Assembly (NCBI GenBank): GCA_003635195.1
Contig: PYIY01000077.1
Coordinates: 1-34,407, forward strand
DNA: 34,407 nt
Origin: Candidatus Poribacteria bacterium
Lineage (GTDB): Bacteria; Poribacteria; WGA-4E; WGA-3G
Reading direction: 5' to 3'
Made by a program: the position numbers and the translations under genes. Below are positions 9,801 through 15,864 of this stretch, in pieces (the stretch's first letter is position 1; each line of letters opens with the position of its first letter). Below the pieces are notes generated by a model that worked only from the letters and a program-made list of their open reading frames with translations, ran no database searches and had not been told where the DNA came from.

Positions 9801-9934
9801 GAACTGCCACCTTGACTGGTGTCTCTCATAATCCGCCGACGGAAGCTGAAGTCGTTGTGCGTATCACTAAACAGGCAGACACAACGAAGTTACAGCGCGC
9901 CATCTTGGCGGGCATTTTAGGCAAAGATAATTAA
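6863..9934 (+). CDS. Lipoprotein metallopeptidase (M1/M61-like HExxH) with duplicated N-terminal domain and C-terminal PDZ-like segment
   Basis: The start is at ATG 6863 because GGAG lies just upstream and the product then opens with a lipoprotein signal, MKALISILGLILVMASC (lipid-anchored Cys17). The frame remains open upstream to 6713 but without such support. The product is 1023 residues. Residues about 30-400 hold two copies of one domain, each with a GYE or DYE segment, CLKHKT, NGTRY-WF, RYEHSNG and YFPLNV...WTY. About residues 620-900 form a metallopeptidase: AHEVFHIWNG gives H748 and H752 as zinc ligands and E749 as catalytic base, and WFLEGVTDYY supplies E772 as the likely third ligand. 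This resembles M61/M1 gluzincins. The end (VEVFSINGSRIGSLKELR) looks PDZ-like, as in M61. It is probably an envelope-anchored protease; the cyclase gene starts 18 bases later, suggesting co-transcription. Confidence 0.75.
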   Translation: MKALISILGLILVMASCGPTDSPSEKVARKVTIDVASEIGHDFGEGGLYAHKTDDFLTLRSLSFSASNRFPERVRVLFTNVAAEYEGKMFRYPLAVGKTWEDNWNSTDKTTLEGYEKVEIALGTFPTCLKHKTILTDAHIGSELEKALVNGTRYMWFAKSVGLVKVRYEHSNGIVTEAELVDYKISGESEAYFPLNVGSTWTYKWKNNYYNEVFIETARIDINRNTREKFKGDLQLAVKVASESGEALGERNFYIAKTDAFLGVRQVSSRSSIKSTKPLLYPTSIFSDNISASWPELFRFPLTVGKTWTEEGWSNSYLQTTIEDYESVECTAGVFQRCLKHKTVFTGAEADTELESALINGTRYLWFANGVGLVKMRYEHSNGVITEAELIEYNVPEKSRDYFPLNVDTAWTYRWYNDYQPQPIIEKLHVRDPKILPETPIKKASYVVTIDDPYDQGEMRVDYKLTPEDPNLEESPKDPNLKELQLRLNGDSDYIVQYNHYTPKNGESKPIDNPFSRSVRVEEPRPVGFPFFQDYPYPVWKIKFFKNRNKTPITLNYEISRKYAEDYKAFQAKRYGYGTFSPTRPYFGDGTMLWASGELFIVGGKTDNIEVEFKLPEGWRVLTPWKRIGFTGHRFSVENQEELTANYLLFGEHVEVVAKSGKTEVVIGMGASLKASKDEMKRTVEKFLRAYSKLFKEGPNNRVVFIINPSETDDLGGEGQGRGRTVNILMNSTLNEASGHLWAPFLAHEVFHIWNGLTALTPFTSKERWFLEGVTDYYSDITAKQIGYLSESEYLERLESACEKYLSVSHEFAIGDDFRDSRLLYDGGSLVAASLDLQIRHLTKNRKNFNHVVQQMYRKFPDNSIEYTQRDIIRTVNKVAGKDFEPFFQTYVTGKERLPLSEYFDKAGLNVQVTSEELPTSDYVKEVLKASLGRDTRVEVFSINGSRIGSLKELRKIAKHWKSEEAVTLSFEENGKPVTGTATLTGVSHNPPTEAEVVVRITKQADTTKLQRAILAGILGKDN

Positions 9935-9952
9935 TGATAAGGAGGCAATACA

Positions 9953-10900
9953 ATGTTCAACAAATCAAAACGTTTCATCCTATTCGCGCTTACAATTGCG
10001 TTGATTGCGCTCACTGCGACGTTTACGCTAACGCAAGAATCGTGGTTCCCGTCCGAATGGGGTCCCGATGACCGTCGCGGTGCCGTCAACCGATTAACGC
10101 CAGAGAAAGTATTGCAAGCCGCGAGTTTGATTAAAACGGGTGAAGTCTTTCAACTCGGCAGAGTCTATGAAAGCGGTATCCCCGTCTTTGGGACACGCCA
10201 TTATAGCCTGCGAATTCCGGCGATGTCAGGCCCCCTCGGTGAGAACAAAACAACGTGGTTCGAGGAAATCTTCAGTGGCGAGATCGGACAGATCGGCACC
10301 CAATTTGACGGACTCGGACACATCGGTATCGGCGACCTCTACTACAATGGCTTAGACCAACACGATTTCGCCAAGGCCGAAGGTCTCACAGAACTCGGGG
10401 TTGAGAATGTGGGACCCATCGTAACGCGCGGCGTTCTCATTGATGTCGCTGGCTATAAAGGCGTTGAACACCTCGGCGATAGTTACGAAATTACGCGCGC
10501 GGATCTGGAGGGTGCGCTGAAAAAACAGGGTGTTCAGATTACTCCCGGCGATGTCGTTATCATTCACACCGGCTGGGGTAAATTTTGGATGACCGACAAT
10601 GATCGTTACGCCGCCACAGAACCGGGTATTGGCATGGAAGCGGGGCAATACTTCGTTGACCAGAAAATTGTGATGCTCTGTTCTGATAACTGGGGCATCG
10701 AGGTCGTCCCAAACCCTGATGAGACCCTCGCGTTTCCGGTGCATCAGTTGTTTATCGTCAAACACGGCATTTACAATCTTGAAAACATTATTACAGAGGA
10801 GTTAGCGGCGGCGAAGGTTTACGAATTCGCTTTCAGTTTTGCCCCGCTGCGTCTCAAAGGTGCAACAGGTTCTCCCGGCAACCCAATCGCCATTCGATAG
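9953..10900 (+). CDS. Cyclase-family metal-dependent hydrolase (kynurenine formamidase-like fold), exported
   Basis: A 315-residue protein behind a strong AAGGAGG, 18 bases after the peptidase gene, so probably in the same operon. Residues 1-27 form a signal peptide (KRFILFALTIALIALTATF). The mature protein has the cyclase-family (PF04199) layout: WGPDDRRGAVN near the start, a metal-site region GTQFDGLGHIG, a central PGDVVIIHTGWGKFW and a late SDNWGIEVVPNP. The usual HxGTHxDxPxH site reads QIGTQFDGLGH here, so two ligand His are Gln while the Asp and last His remain. This may be a known variant subgroup or a change in metal use. Substrates in the family include formylkynurenine and other amides or lactones; the true one is unknown. 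Confidence 0.75.
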   Translation: MFNKSKRFILFALTIALIALTATFTLTQESWFPSEWGPDDRRGAVNRLTPEKVLQAASLIKTGEVFQLGRVYESGIPVFGTRHYSLRIPAMSGPLGENKTTWFEEIFSGEIGQIGTQFDGLGHIGIGDLYYNGLDQHDFAKAEGLTELGVENVGPIVTRGVLIDVAGYKGVEHLGDSYEITRADLEGALKKQGVQITPGDVVIIHTGWGKFWMTDNDRYAATEPGIGMEAGQYFVDQKIVMLCSDNWGIEVVPNPDETLAFPVHQLFIVKHGIYNLENIITEELAAAKVYEFAFSFAPLRLKGATGSPGNPIAIR

Positions 10901-10906
10901 TCTGTC

Positions 10907-10945
10907 ATGGGACAGCAACGCTGCTGTCCCATACCCCTTCTTTTT
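10907..10945 (+). terminator. Rho-independent terminator after the cyclase gene
   Basis: ATGGGACAGCA and TGCTGTCCCAT form a perfect 11-bp stem at 10907-10932 around the loop ACGC. ACCCC and a T-rich stretch (10938-10945) follow. It begins seven bases after the cyclase stop. The stem is long enough that it might also be a dispersed palindrome used as a terminator. Confidence 0.7.
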
Positions 10946-10957
10946 CCCGACTCGCGT

Positions 10958-10975
10958 CTGCACAAATTCGTGCAG
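10958..10975 (+). promoter_or_regulatory. Dyad CTGCAC-N6-GTGCAG, candidate activator site upstream of the sigma-54 promoter
   Basis: The core TGCAC-N6-GTGCA is close to the NtrC-type dyad (TGCAC-N7-GTGCA). A second half-site, TTGTGCAGTCAA, follows near 11000. The dyad lies about 100 bp before the -24 element at 11068, the usual distance for an enhancer of a sigma-54 promoter. The assignment is positional inference; the spacing is one base shorter than the NtrC consensus. Confidence 0.4.
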
Positions 10976-11067
10976 TCAACTCACCTTTTGCCCCATTTTG
11001 TGCAGTCAATACACACGCCAAACCCACTAAATCCGTGATATTCCCCGTTCTTTTCCTTATTTTAGAT

Positions 11068-11083
11068 TGGCACAGAAATTGCT
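11068..11083 (+). promoter_or_regulatory. Sigma-54 (RpoN) type -24/-12 promoter
   Basis: TGGCACAGAAATTGCT matches the consensus TGGCAC-N5-TTGCW at every fixed position. GG is at 11069-11070 and GC at 11081-11082, the required 12-bp register. The predicted start near 11094 leaves a leader of about 26 nt to the ATG at 11120, with AAGGGGA as ribosome site. Confidence 0.75.
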
Positions 11084-11119
11084 ACCTATCTGACAACATA
11101 ACTTTAAGGGGAATTTTCC

Positions 11120-12091
11120 ATGAAACTACTACGTGTTTTCTGTTTGTGTTGCTTGAGTTTGGGATTGCTGTATCCCGTTTCTGCGAAACCACTCACAACC
11201 GAAAAAATTATCTTTTCGTCCTATCGGAATGGCAACTTTGAAATCTACATGATGAACCCTGATGGAAGTCAGCAAGTAAGATTAACCAATCACCGAGCAG
11301 ACGATTTCAATCCGGTCTGCTCACCAACAGGCGAAGAAATCCTCTTCGTTTCTGATCGAGGTGGGGAGCGTGATCTCTATATTATGCGTGCTGATGGAGG
11401 CGGGGAGCGACCCGTGTTTCGCACAGCACCCGCATATAGAGATACTCCCGCCTGGTCCCCTGATGGGAAAAAAATTGCTTATATTCAACTTGACCGTGAG
11501 ACTAAACAAAGAATCGTCTGTACTACCAAGTCAGACGGAACGTCGGTAAACCGCCTTGTTGAAATGGAAAAAGCAGATGGTGAAGTACCTGTTTGGTCCC
11601 CGGATGGAACAGAACTCGCGTTTGTTGTCGTAGATGAGATTCAGTGGGCGAGCCGCCAAATCCGATTTATCAATTTAAAAACCCGTAAGCAAGAGACATT
11701 CCTGCCGGATGATGTTCCGAGAATGATGCAACCGGCGTGGTCACCCGTTCACAACAAAATCGCCTTTGTCTGGCACAGACCTGCACTTGCACAACAGTCT
11801 ATATTCATTGTCAACCGTGATGGTAGCGGACTTCAACGGATTGTTGACGTGATTATTGCCAGAGGGATAAAAGCACTCACTTGGTCGCCATCTGGTGATG
11901 AACTTGTCTATTCCCAAGCAATTGGCGGTAAATCTCAGATTTTCAAAATCAATTTGGTGACGCGTGGCATCACGCAACTTACGCATGAGGGAAGCAATTA
12001 TGTAAGCGATTGGTTTGACCCATTGGCTTTACCTGTTTCACCGCAGCCACAATTGTTCACAACCACATGGGGTGAAATCAAAACTGAATGA
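11120..12091 (+). CDS. Exported TolB-like (PD40/WD40-like) beta-propeller protein with TTTWG C-terminal tail
   Basis: A 323-residue protein. Residues 1-22 are a signal peptide (LLRVFCLCCLSLGLLYPVSA). About five or six propeller blades follow, each with the PD40 pattern as in SSYRNGNFEIYMMNPDGS, SDRGGERDLYIMRADGG, PAWSPDGKKIAYI, PVWSPDGTELAFV and TWSPSGDELVYS. TolB proteins of this type act in the periplasm as protein-binding scaffolds. This one lacks the TolB N-terminal domain, and no tol genes are near. The last residues, LFTTTWGEIKTE, match the tails of the two LamG proteins in this window. A sigma-54 type promoter sits directly upstream, so expression is probably activator-dependent. A second such promoter follows after the stop. 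Confidence 0.8.
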   Translation: MKLLRVFCLCCLSLGLLYPVSAKPLTTEKIIFSSYRNGNFEIYMMNPDGSQQVRLTNHRADDFNPVCSPTGEEILFVSDRGGERDLYIMRADGGGERPVFRTAPAYRDTPAWSPDGKKIAYIQLDRETKQRIVCTTKSDGTSVNRLVEMEKADGEVPVWSPDGTELAFVVVDEIQWASRQIRFINLKTRKQETFLPDDVPRMMQPAWSPVHNKIAFVWHRPALAQQSIFIVNRDGSGLQRIVDVIIARGIKALTWSPSGDELVYSQAIGGKSQIFKINLVTRGITQLTHEGSNYVSDWFDPLALPVSPQPQLFTTTWGEIKTE

Positions 12092-12148
12092 TTATGTATG
12101 CCAAGAATGCTAAATCCATCTATTCTATCAATATCACCTAAGTTCTAT

Positions 12149-12164
12149 TGGCATAGAAATTGCC
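12149..12164 (+). promoter_or_regulatory. Second sigma-54 type promoter
   Basis: TGGCATAGAAATTGCC has GG at 12150-12151 and GC at 12162-12163, again 12 bp apart, and shares GAAATTGC with the site at 11068. Predicted start near 12175, which falls inside or next to the ribosome site GGAGG at 12172-12176. The leader would be very short, so the start position needs care. Confidence 0.6.
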
Positions 12165-12184
12165 ATCTAACGGAGGTATTCATT

Positions 12185-12655
12185 GTGGTGACCCGAATTT
12201 TCCAGCAGACCTTTTTGAAAAATAACAGGTTTTCATTCGCTGGACATCTCGCGTTTATCGCAAGCATATTGCTGGCAGGATGTACCGCACCCGCACATTT
12301 GGCGCAAGAATCGGCACCTACACAAGATGAGCAAATCCAGCAAACTATAGGCAGATGGAAAGGTACGCACATCTCAAAGGCTATTCAAAAATACGGATCA
12401 CCCAACGCAATGAACGCCGATGGGACAGATTGGCACGTCTACATTTGGCGAGTGCCCGTGCAGACATTTCTTGCCCCACAGCGGCACCGAATCCTTTCCC
12501 AGCGATACCCCAACGGCTTAAACGGAGTATCAGGAACAATTTTACAGACAGATTACACCTACGAGCTCACATTTTATACGCGTCCAGACGGTATAATTTC
12601 CAAAACTAACATCAAAAAAAATTATAACCCTACAAGTAAACTCAATTGGAAGTAG
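12185..12655 (+). CDS. Lipoprotein of a small tandem-duplicated family (copy 1)
   Basis: The start is GTG 12185 (or GTG 12188), eight bases after GGAGG at 12172-12176. The ATG at 12098 lies upstream of the promoter and is unlikely. The 156-residue product has a long basic start, a hydrophobic stretch and the lipobox LLAGC (HLAFIASILLAGCTAP), so it is a predicted lipoprotein. The mature part has a polar helix with WKGTHISKAIQKYGSPNAM, then a YIWRVP strand and a final strand (YELTFYTRPDGII). The arrangement W-x-G, a helix, G-x-P and an aromatic strand recalls the SmpA/OmlA (BamE-like) fold, but I cannot name the family. A close relative is encoded at 13429, and a dead N-terminal fragment lies between them. 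Confidence 0.65.
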   Translation: MVTRIFQQTFLKNNRFSFAGHLAFIASILLAGCTAPAHLAQESAPTQDEQIQQTIGRWKGTHISKAIQKYGSPNAMNADGTDWHVYIWRVPVQTFLAPQRHRILSQRYPNGLNGVSGTILQTDYTYELTFYTRPDGIISKTNIKKNYNPTSKLNWK

Positions 12656-12696
12656 AGCTATTTAGGGTATTCACTAATGAGATGGAGGTAAAACCG

Positions 12697-13275
12697 ATGT
12701 TGCGTAGAGCCTATTCTTTGAGCGTATGTGTAGCAATCGGAGTGTGGCTACTCATGGTAGGTTGCGCACCACTTCCAAAACGAATAGCGGCTACACACCT
12801 ATCTTGCGAGACATACCCAACACTCGTTGATGGCGACCTTACCACAAATAGTTTCCTGAAGGTAAAAGGCTTTGTTGAAAAGGATAACACTGCTTATAAG
12901 CACAGTCTCCGATATGGCGACTGGGTGGAAGGTAAACATAAGACTGAGGCACTAATTCAACTTGACACGCTTACGAATGTCGCTTACATCAAGGTGCATC
13001 CAGTTTCAACCATTTATCGGCTCTCGGTAGAAACATCAGCCGCAGAGATAGCGCATGGAAAAGCACCTCTCTTTGAACCAGTGATAAGTCATAAGATTGC
13101 GAGATCCGAAAACGGTGGAGTGATACGCATTGACATCGACAGACCAGTCCGGACCCTGAGAGTTGCTATCTATGTCAATCGTGATTTGGCACGTACCACA
13201 CGAGAATCAGTGACTCAGAAAACTAAAGTGTCCTTTGAGGATGTTGTGATTCGAGAAATTCGGGTTTATCGGTGA
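12697..13275 (+). CDS. Putative lipoprotein with a discoidin-like (F5/8 type C) beta domain
   Basis: ATG 12697 is preceded by GGAGG at 12684-12688; the frame is open from 12646 but without such a site. The 192-residue product starts with a signal ending in the lipobox LLMVGC. The mature part looks like one beta-sandwich. It has LVDGDLTTNS near the start, ALIQLDTLTNVAYIKVHP in the middle, a conserved RLSVETS, and ends in VIREIRVYR. This order (DG-T, hydrophobic L-D-L strand, I-x-I strand, S-x-D/E, E-I-x-V-Y) is the pattern of F5/8 type C carbohydrate- or surface-binding domains. The match is by eye and moderate. It sits between two copies of an unrelated lipoprotein family and may be co-expressed with them. 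Confidence 0.55.
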   Translation: MLRRAYSLSVCVAIGVWLLMVGCAPLPKRIAATHLSCETYPTLVDGDLTTNSFLKVKGFVEKDNTAYKHSLRYGDWVEGKHKTEALIQLDTLTNVAYIKVHPVSTIYRLSVETSAAEIAHGKAPLFEPVISHKIARSENGGVIRIDIDRPVRTLRVAIYVNRDLARTTRESVTQKTKVSFEDVVIREIRVYR

Positions 13276-13289
13276 TGCAAACCAAGGCA

Positions 13290-13426
13290 ATAGGAAAACC
13301 GTCACTTTACATTTTCTGTTTATTGTAAGCATTTTGTTGACAGGGCGTACGGCACCTGGGCATTTAATGCGGACCTCAGAACGTTCACAAGACGAGAGAA
13401 CGCAGCCGTATCACAAGGAGATTTGA
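13290..13426 (+). pseudogene. Decayed N-terminal fragment of the 12185/13429 lipoprotein family
   Basis: One frame reads through a hydrophobic segment FIVSILLTGRTAPGHLM and then SERSQDERTQ to a TGA at 13424-13426. This parallels FIASILLAGCTAPAHL and the TQDEQIQQ stretch of the gene at 12185. The lipobox Cys has become Arg (GRTAP), no start codon with a ribosome site is present, and the frame stops where the conserved W-x-G helix should begin. It is therefore a broken copy lying directly before the intact paralog. Confidence 0.65.
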
Positions 13427-13428
13427 AA

Positions 13429-13908
13429 ATGAACAAATTTACACTACTCGTATTTATCGCAAGTATCTTACTCGTTGGGTGTACGGCATCGAAGCATTTG
13501 ATGAACGCCCCCGAACCTTCACGAGAGGAGAAAGAAATACAACGGGAAGAAGTACAGCGAATCTTGCAAGTGTGGCACGGAAGGCGCATTTCAACGGCGA
13601 TTCAAAAATGGGGAACACCGCATGGAATCAGCCACACCGAAACGGGTTCAAAAATTTACATCTGGCAGACACCTTCGCTGACTTTTCTACAGCAAGCACA
13701 TCGCGAAATCATTTCCAACAAACGGTCAGTTAACCTCGGACGCCGGGTAACACAGACACCCGAGGTAACAGTTAAAATGTATCAACTTATGTTTTATACA
13801 GACCCAAAGGGTATAATTTACAAAATTTCGGCGAAAAGAGATTTGAACCCCAGTGCCGGTTCTCGGAGTTCCACTTTTTCTCAAGAGAAGCCGGGAGGCA
13901 CAAAATAA
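13429..13908 (+). CDS. Lipoprotein of the tandem-duplicated family (copy 2)
   Basis: ATG 13429 follows AAGGAG (13415-13420). The 159-residue product starts MNKFTLLVFIASILLVGC, a lipoprotein signal with acylated Cys18. It matches copy 1 along its length: the charged linker (SREEKEIQREE), WHGRRISTAIQKWGTPHGI, then YIWQTPSLTFLQ with RHRI/HREI after it, and YQLMFYTDPKGIIYKI near the end. A Ser/Pro/Gly tail is extra. The G-x-P helix and the closing strand recall the SmpA/BamE-like fold, without firm assignment. The location is probably the outer-membrane or inner-membrane leaflet, and the function is unknown. The family is arranged as intact copy, unrelated lipoprotein, dead fragment, intact copy. 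Confidence 0.65.
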   Translation: MNKFTLLVFIASILLVGCTASKHLMNAPEPSREEKEIQREEVQRILQVWHGRRISTAIQKWGTPHGISHTETGSKIYIWQTPSLTFLQQAHREIISNKRSVNLGRRVTQTPEVTVKMYQLMFYTDPKGIIYKISAKRDLNPSAGSRSSTFSQEKPGGTK

Positions 13909-13912
13909 TACG

Positions 13913-14776
13913 ATGAAACTACCGACTATTTCTATTGCATCACATCGCGTCACACGACTCATCATCGGTGGTAATCCGTATAGTGGCATTTCGCATCGCT
14001 CTGCTGCGGCATCTAAAGCGATGATAGATTACTATACGACGCAGCAGATTATTTCAGACCTTCGGCAAACAGAGGAGAACGGAATTAACACCGTCCTCGC
14101 ACGTGCCGACAGGCATATTATGCGTACCCTCAACGAATATTGGAACACAGGCGGCACCATCCAGTGGGTTGCTCAGACACCCAAAGATACAGAATACGCC
14201 GATCTCAACGAATACTTACAGATTATCGCGCGCTACAAACCGATTGCCATTTATCATCACGGCGGCACGACTGATAAGTTGTACACAGAAGGACGGCTCG
14301 GTTCATTGCACGAGAGTCTCAAACGTATCCGTGATCTCGGTTGTGCTGTCGGACTCGGCACACACGATCCGTTAGTCCTCAAGCATTGCTACACTGAAGG
14401 ATATGATGTTGACTTTTATGTCTGCGCGTTGTATAATCATACAAGGCATAGAGAACTCTATCTGCCAGATGATCGGGACGCAGCGTTTGCCGCTATACAG
14501 GCGATACCGCTGCCGATAATCGCTATCAAAGTATTAGCTGCTGGTAGAAACGAACCACGTGAAGCACTTCAACTCGCGCTTGAAAACATCAAACCGACGG
14601 ACGCGATGGCGGTTGGCATGTACACCCAATTTCAACCCGACCAGATCCATCAGAACGCACGAACTGTCGCTCAAATCATCAGAAAGTTAGAGAATGAACC
14701 GAATTGTAGAACCAGAAGTTATGGACACAGCGGAAGCCGCCGAAGCCTACGATGCGATGGAGCACGGCGAGGTTGA
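13913..14776 (+). CDS. TIM-barrel / aldo-keto reductase-like protein of unknown function
   Basis: The start at ATG 13913 gives 287 residues beginning MKLPTISIASHRVTRLIIGG. The preceding GGGAGG is 14 bases away, so the start is not firm. The strand-helix rhythm (LIIGGNPYSG, GINTVLARAD, IQWVAQTPKD, IAIYHHGGTTD, AVGLGTHDP, VDFYVCALYN, PIIAIKVLAAG, AMAVGMYTQF) is that of a TIM barrel resembling aldo/keto reductases, though the usual Asp-Tyr-Lys-His tetrad is not evident. The last 28 residues (after IIRKLENEP) overlap the methyltransferase by 83 bp. They are Arg/Ser-rich and unlike the rest, as if the true end was lost to a frameshift. No function assigned. Confidence 0.6.
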   Translation: MKLPTISIASHRVTRLIIGGNPYSGISHRSAAASKAMIDYYTTQQIISDLRQTEENGINTVLARADRHIMRTLNEYWNTGGTIQWVAQTPKDTEYADLNEYLQIIARYKPIAIYHHGGTTDKLYTEGRLGSLHESLKRIRDLGCAVGLGTHDPLVLKHCYTEGYDVDFYVCALYNHTRHRELYLPDDRDAAFAAIQAIPLPIIAIKVLAAGRNEPREALQLALENIKPTDAMAVGMYTQFQPDQIHQNARTVAQIIRKLENEPNCRTRSYGHSGSRRSLRCDGARRG

Positions 14777-15347
14777 TCAGGCTTTCGTAGACCGCGTCGT
14801 CGCACTCGGTGCCAATACTGGACATTTCCTTGATGTCGGCACCGGTCCCGCACAAATTCCTATTCTACTCGCACAACGTTGTCCCGATATCCACATCACC
14901 GCTATTGACCTGTCCGAGGAGATGCTGAAGATAGCGGAACGTCACGTCGCAAATGCCGGTCTCACGGATCGGGTAATCCTTGAACTTGTTGATGCCAAAA
15001 CCCTCCCTTACCCCGACAACACCTTTGACGGACTTATTTCCAACAGCATCGTACATCACATCCACGATGCGATGAAAGCACTCAAAGAGATGGGCAGAGT
15101 TGCCCGTCCCAAAGGCGTTGTTCTCATCCGCGACCTCATCCGTCCAGGAACACCCGCAGACGCGCAAGCCTTTGTCGATCGCTATGCCGCAGATGACACA
15201 CCTTACCAACAGAAATTATACTACGACTCCTTCCTCGCCGCCTTCACCATCGCCGAAGTCAACGAGATGCTAAGGCAAATGGACATGCCAAATGCCACCG
15301 TCATCCAAAGCACTGATCGACACTGGTCCATTGAGCGTGTTGGATGA
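14694..15347 (+). CDS. Class I SAM-dependent methyltransferase
   Basis: A 217-residue protein starting MNRIVEPEVMDTAEAAEAYD. It has the class I fold: motif I FLDVGTGPAQIPILLAQ (SAM-binding GxGxG-like loop), an acidic end of strand 2 (ITAIDLSEEML), the LVDAKTLPYPDNTFDGLIS stretch for strands 3 and 4, and the post-motif VLIRDL. Such UbiE/COQ5-like enzymes methylate small molecules; the substrate is unknown. The N terminus overlaps the previous gene by 83 bp. I keep this start because the first residues are acidic and fit the fold better than the next ATG. The last 132 bases recur 649 bp downstream at 15865-15996, the remnant of a diverged second copy. Confidence 0.8.
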   Translation: MNRIVEPEVMDTAEAAEAYDAMEHGEVDQAFVDRVVALGANTGHFLDVGTGPAQIPILLAQRCPDIHITAIDLSEEMLKIAERHVANAGLTDRVILELVDAKTLPYPDNTFDGLISNSIVHHIHDAMKALKEMGRVARPKGVVLIRDLIRPGTPADAQAFVDRYAADDTPYQQKLYYDSFLAAFTIAEVNEMLRQMDMPNATVIQSTDRHWSIERVG

Positions 15348-15399
15348 TTGTCTGAATCAAGATTTATAAAATAAGAGGGGTTCGCGCGGCTGGCACTTC

Positions 15400-15480
15400 C
15401 TATGTAATGACAGGTTCATATTCAATCACTAATGAAATCTCCTGATTGCCATTCGGTGCGTTCGTCTGCCGTTTCTTCAT
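15400..15480 (-). other. Short downstream reading frame, possible truncated partner gene (26 codons)
   Basis: On the minus strand, 13 bases after the small gene at 15676-15494, an ATG at 15480 opens 26 codons ending QEISLVIEYEPVIT and a TAG at 15400. A second ATG at 15493, exactly after the TAA, opens 23 other codons. Neither is recognisable. The position is where a toxin gene would be expected, and the duplicated methyltransferase end lies only 53 bases beyond, so this may be the start of a partner gene cut off by the rearrangement. Confidence 0.25.
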
Positions 15481-15493
15481 AATGAGTTTTCAT

Positions 15494-15676
15494 TTATTCC
15501 GCTTGTTGTGCCAGAACTTGACGACGCTCATCTACGGAAAGACGCATAAATGCCGCCTGAGGTGACTGCGGTTCCTCTACCGCCAACTCAGCCAACAAGC
15601 AGTACGCTAAGGGTAACTCCGTTTCTGGAATTTTCGTGACTAATTGCTGGACCTCAGCGTATGTGATTGTTTTCAT
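15494..15676 (-). CDS. Small antitoxin-like protein, 60 aa
   Basis: The minus-strand ATG at 15676 is preceded by AGGAG with good spacing. The frame is open further up, but that part lacks a ribosome site. The 60-residue product runs MKTITYAEVQQLVTKIP, then a Leu-rich helix (LPLAYCLLAELA) and a basic end (FMRLSVDERRQVLAQQAE). This style, a short helical protein beginning MKT-TY-EVQQLV and ending with ERR-x-L-A-QA, resembles antitoxin-like proteins commonly found before PIN or RelE toxin genes, though I cannot name the family. No intact toxin follows. A consensus promoter is present on the same strand at 15760-15789, so it is probably expressed. Confidence 0.5.
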   Translation of the reverse strand: MKTITYAEVQQLVTKIPETELPLAYCLLAELAVEEPQSPQAAFMRLSVDERRQVLAQQAE

Positions 15677-15759
15677 TTTATTCTCCTGCTGAAATAATAG
15701 GGGTCCAGCGCACAACACGTTGCAACGCAATATTTTTCAACTTTGGATAGTTCAATAGA

Positions 15760-15789
15760 ATTATACAACGATTTTTTGCAAAGTGTCAA
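15760..15789 (-). promoter_or_regulatory. Consensus sigma-70 promoter for the 60-aa gene (minus strand)
   Basis: Read on the minus strand, TTGACA (15789-15784), an 18-bp spacer and TATAAT (15765-15760): both hexamers are perfect. The start would be near 15752, leaving a leader of about 75 nt to the ATG at 15676. Confidence 0.75.
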
Positions 15790-15864
15790 CAAAAAGCAAA
15801 GGCGGTGAAAAATTAAGTTTAATATGTTTCTGAAATACCCCGCTGATATTCTTTATAATAAAAG

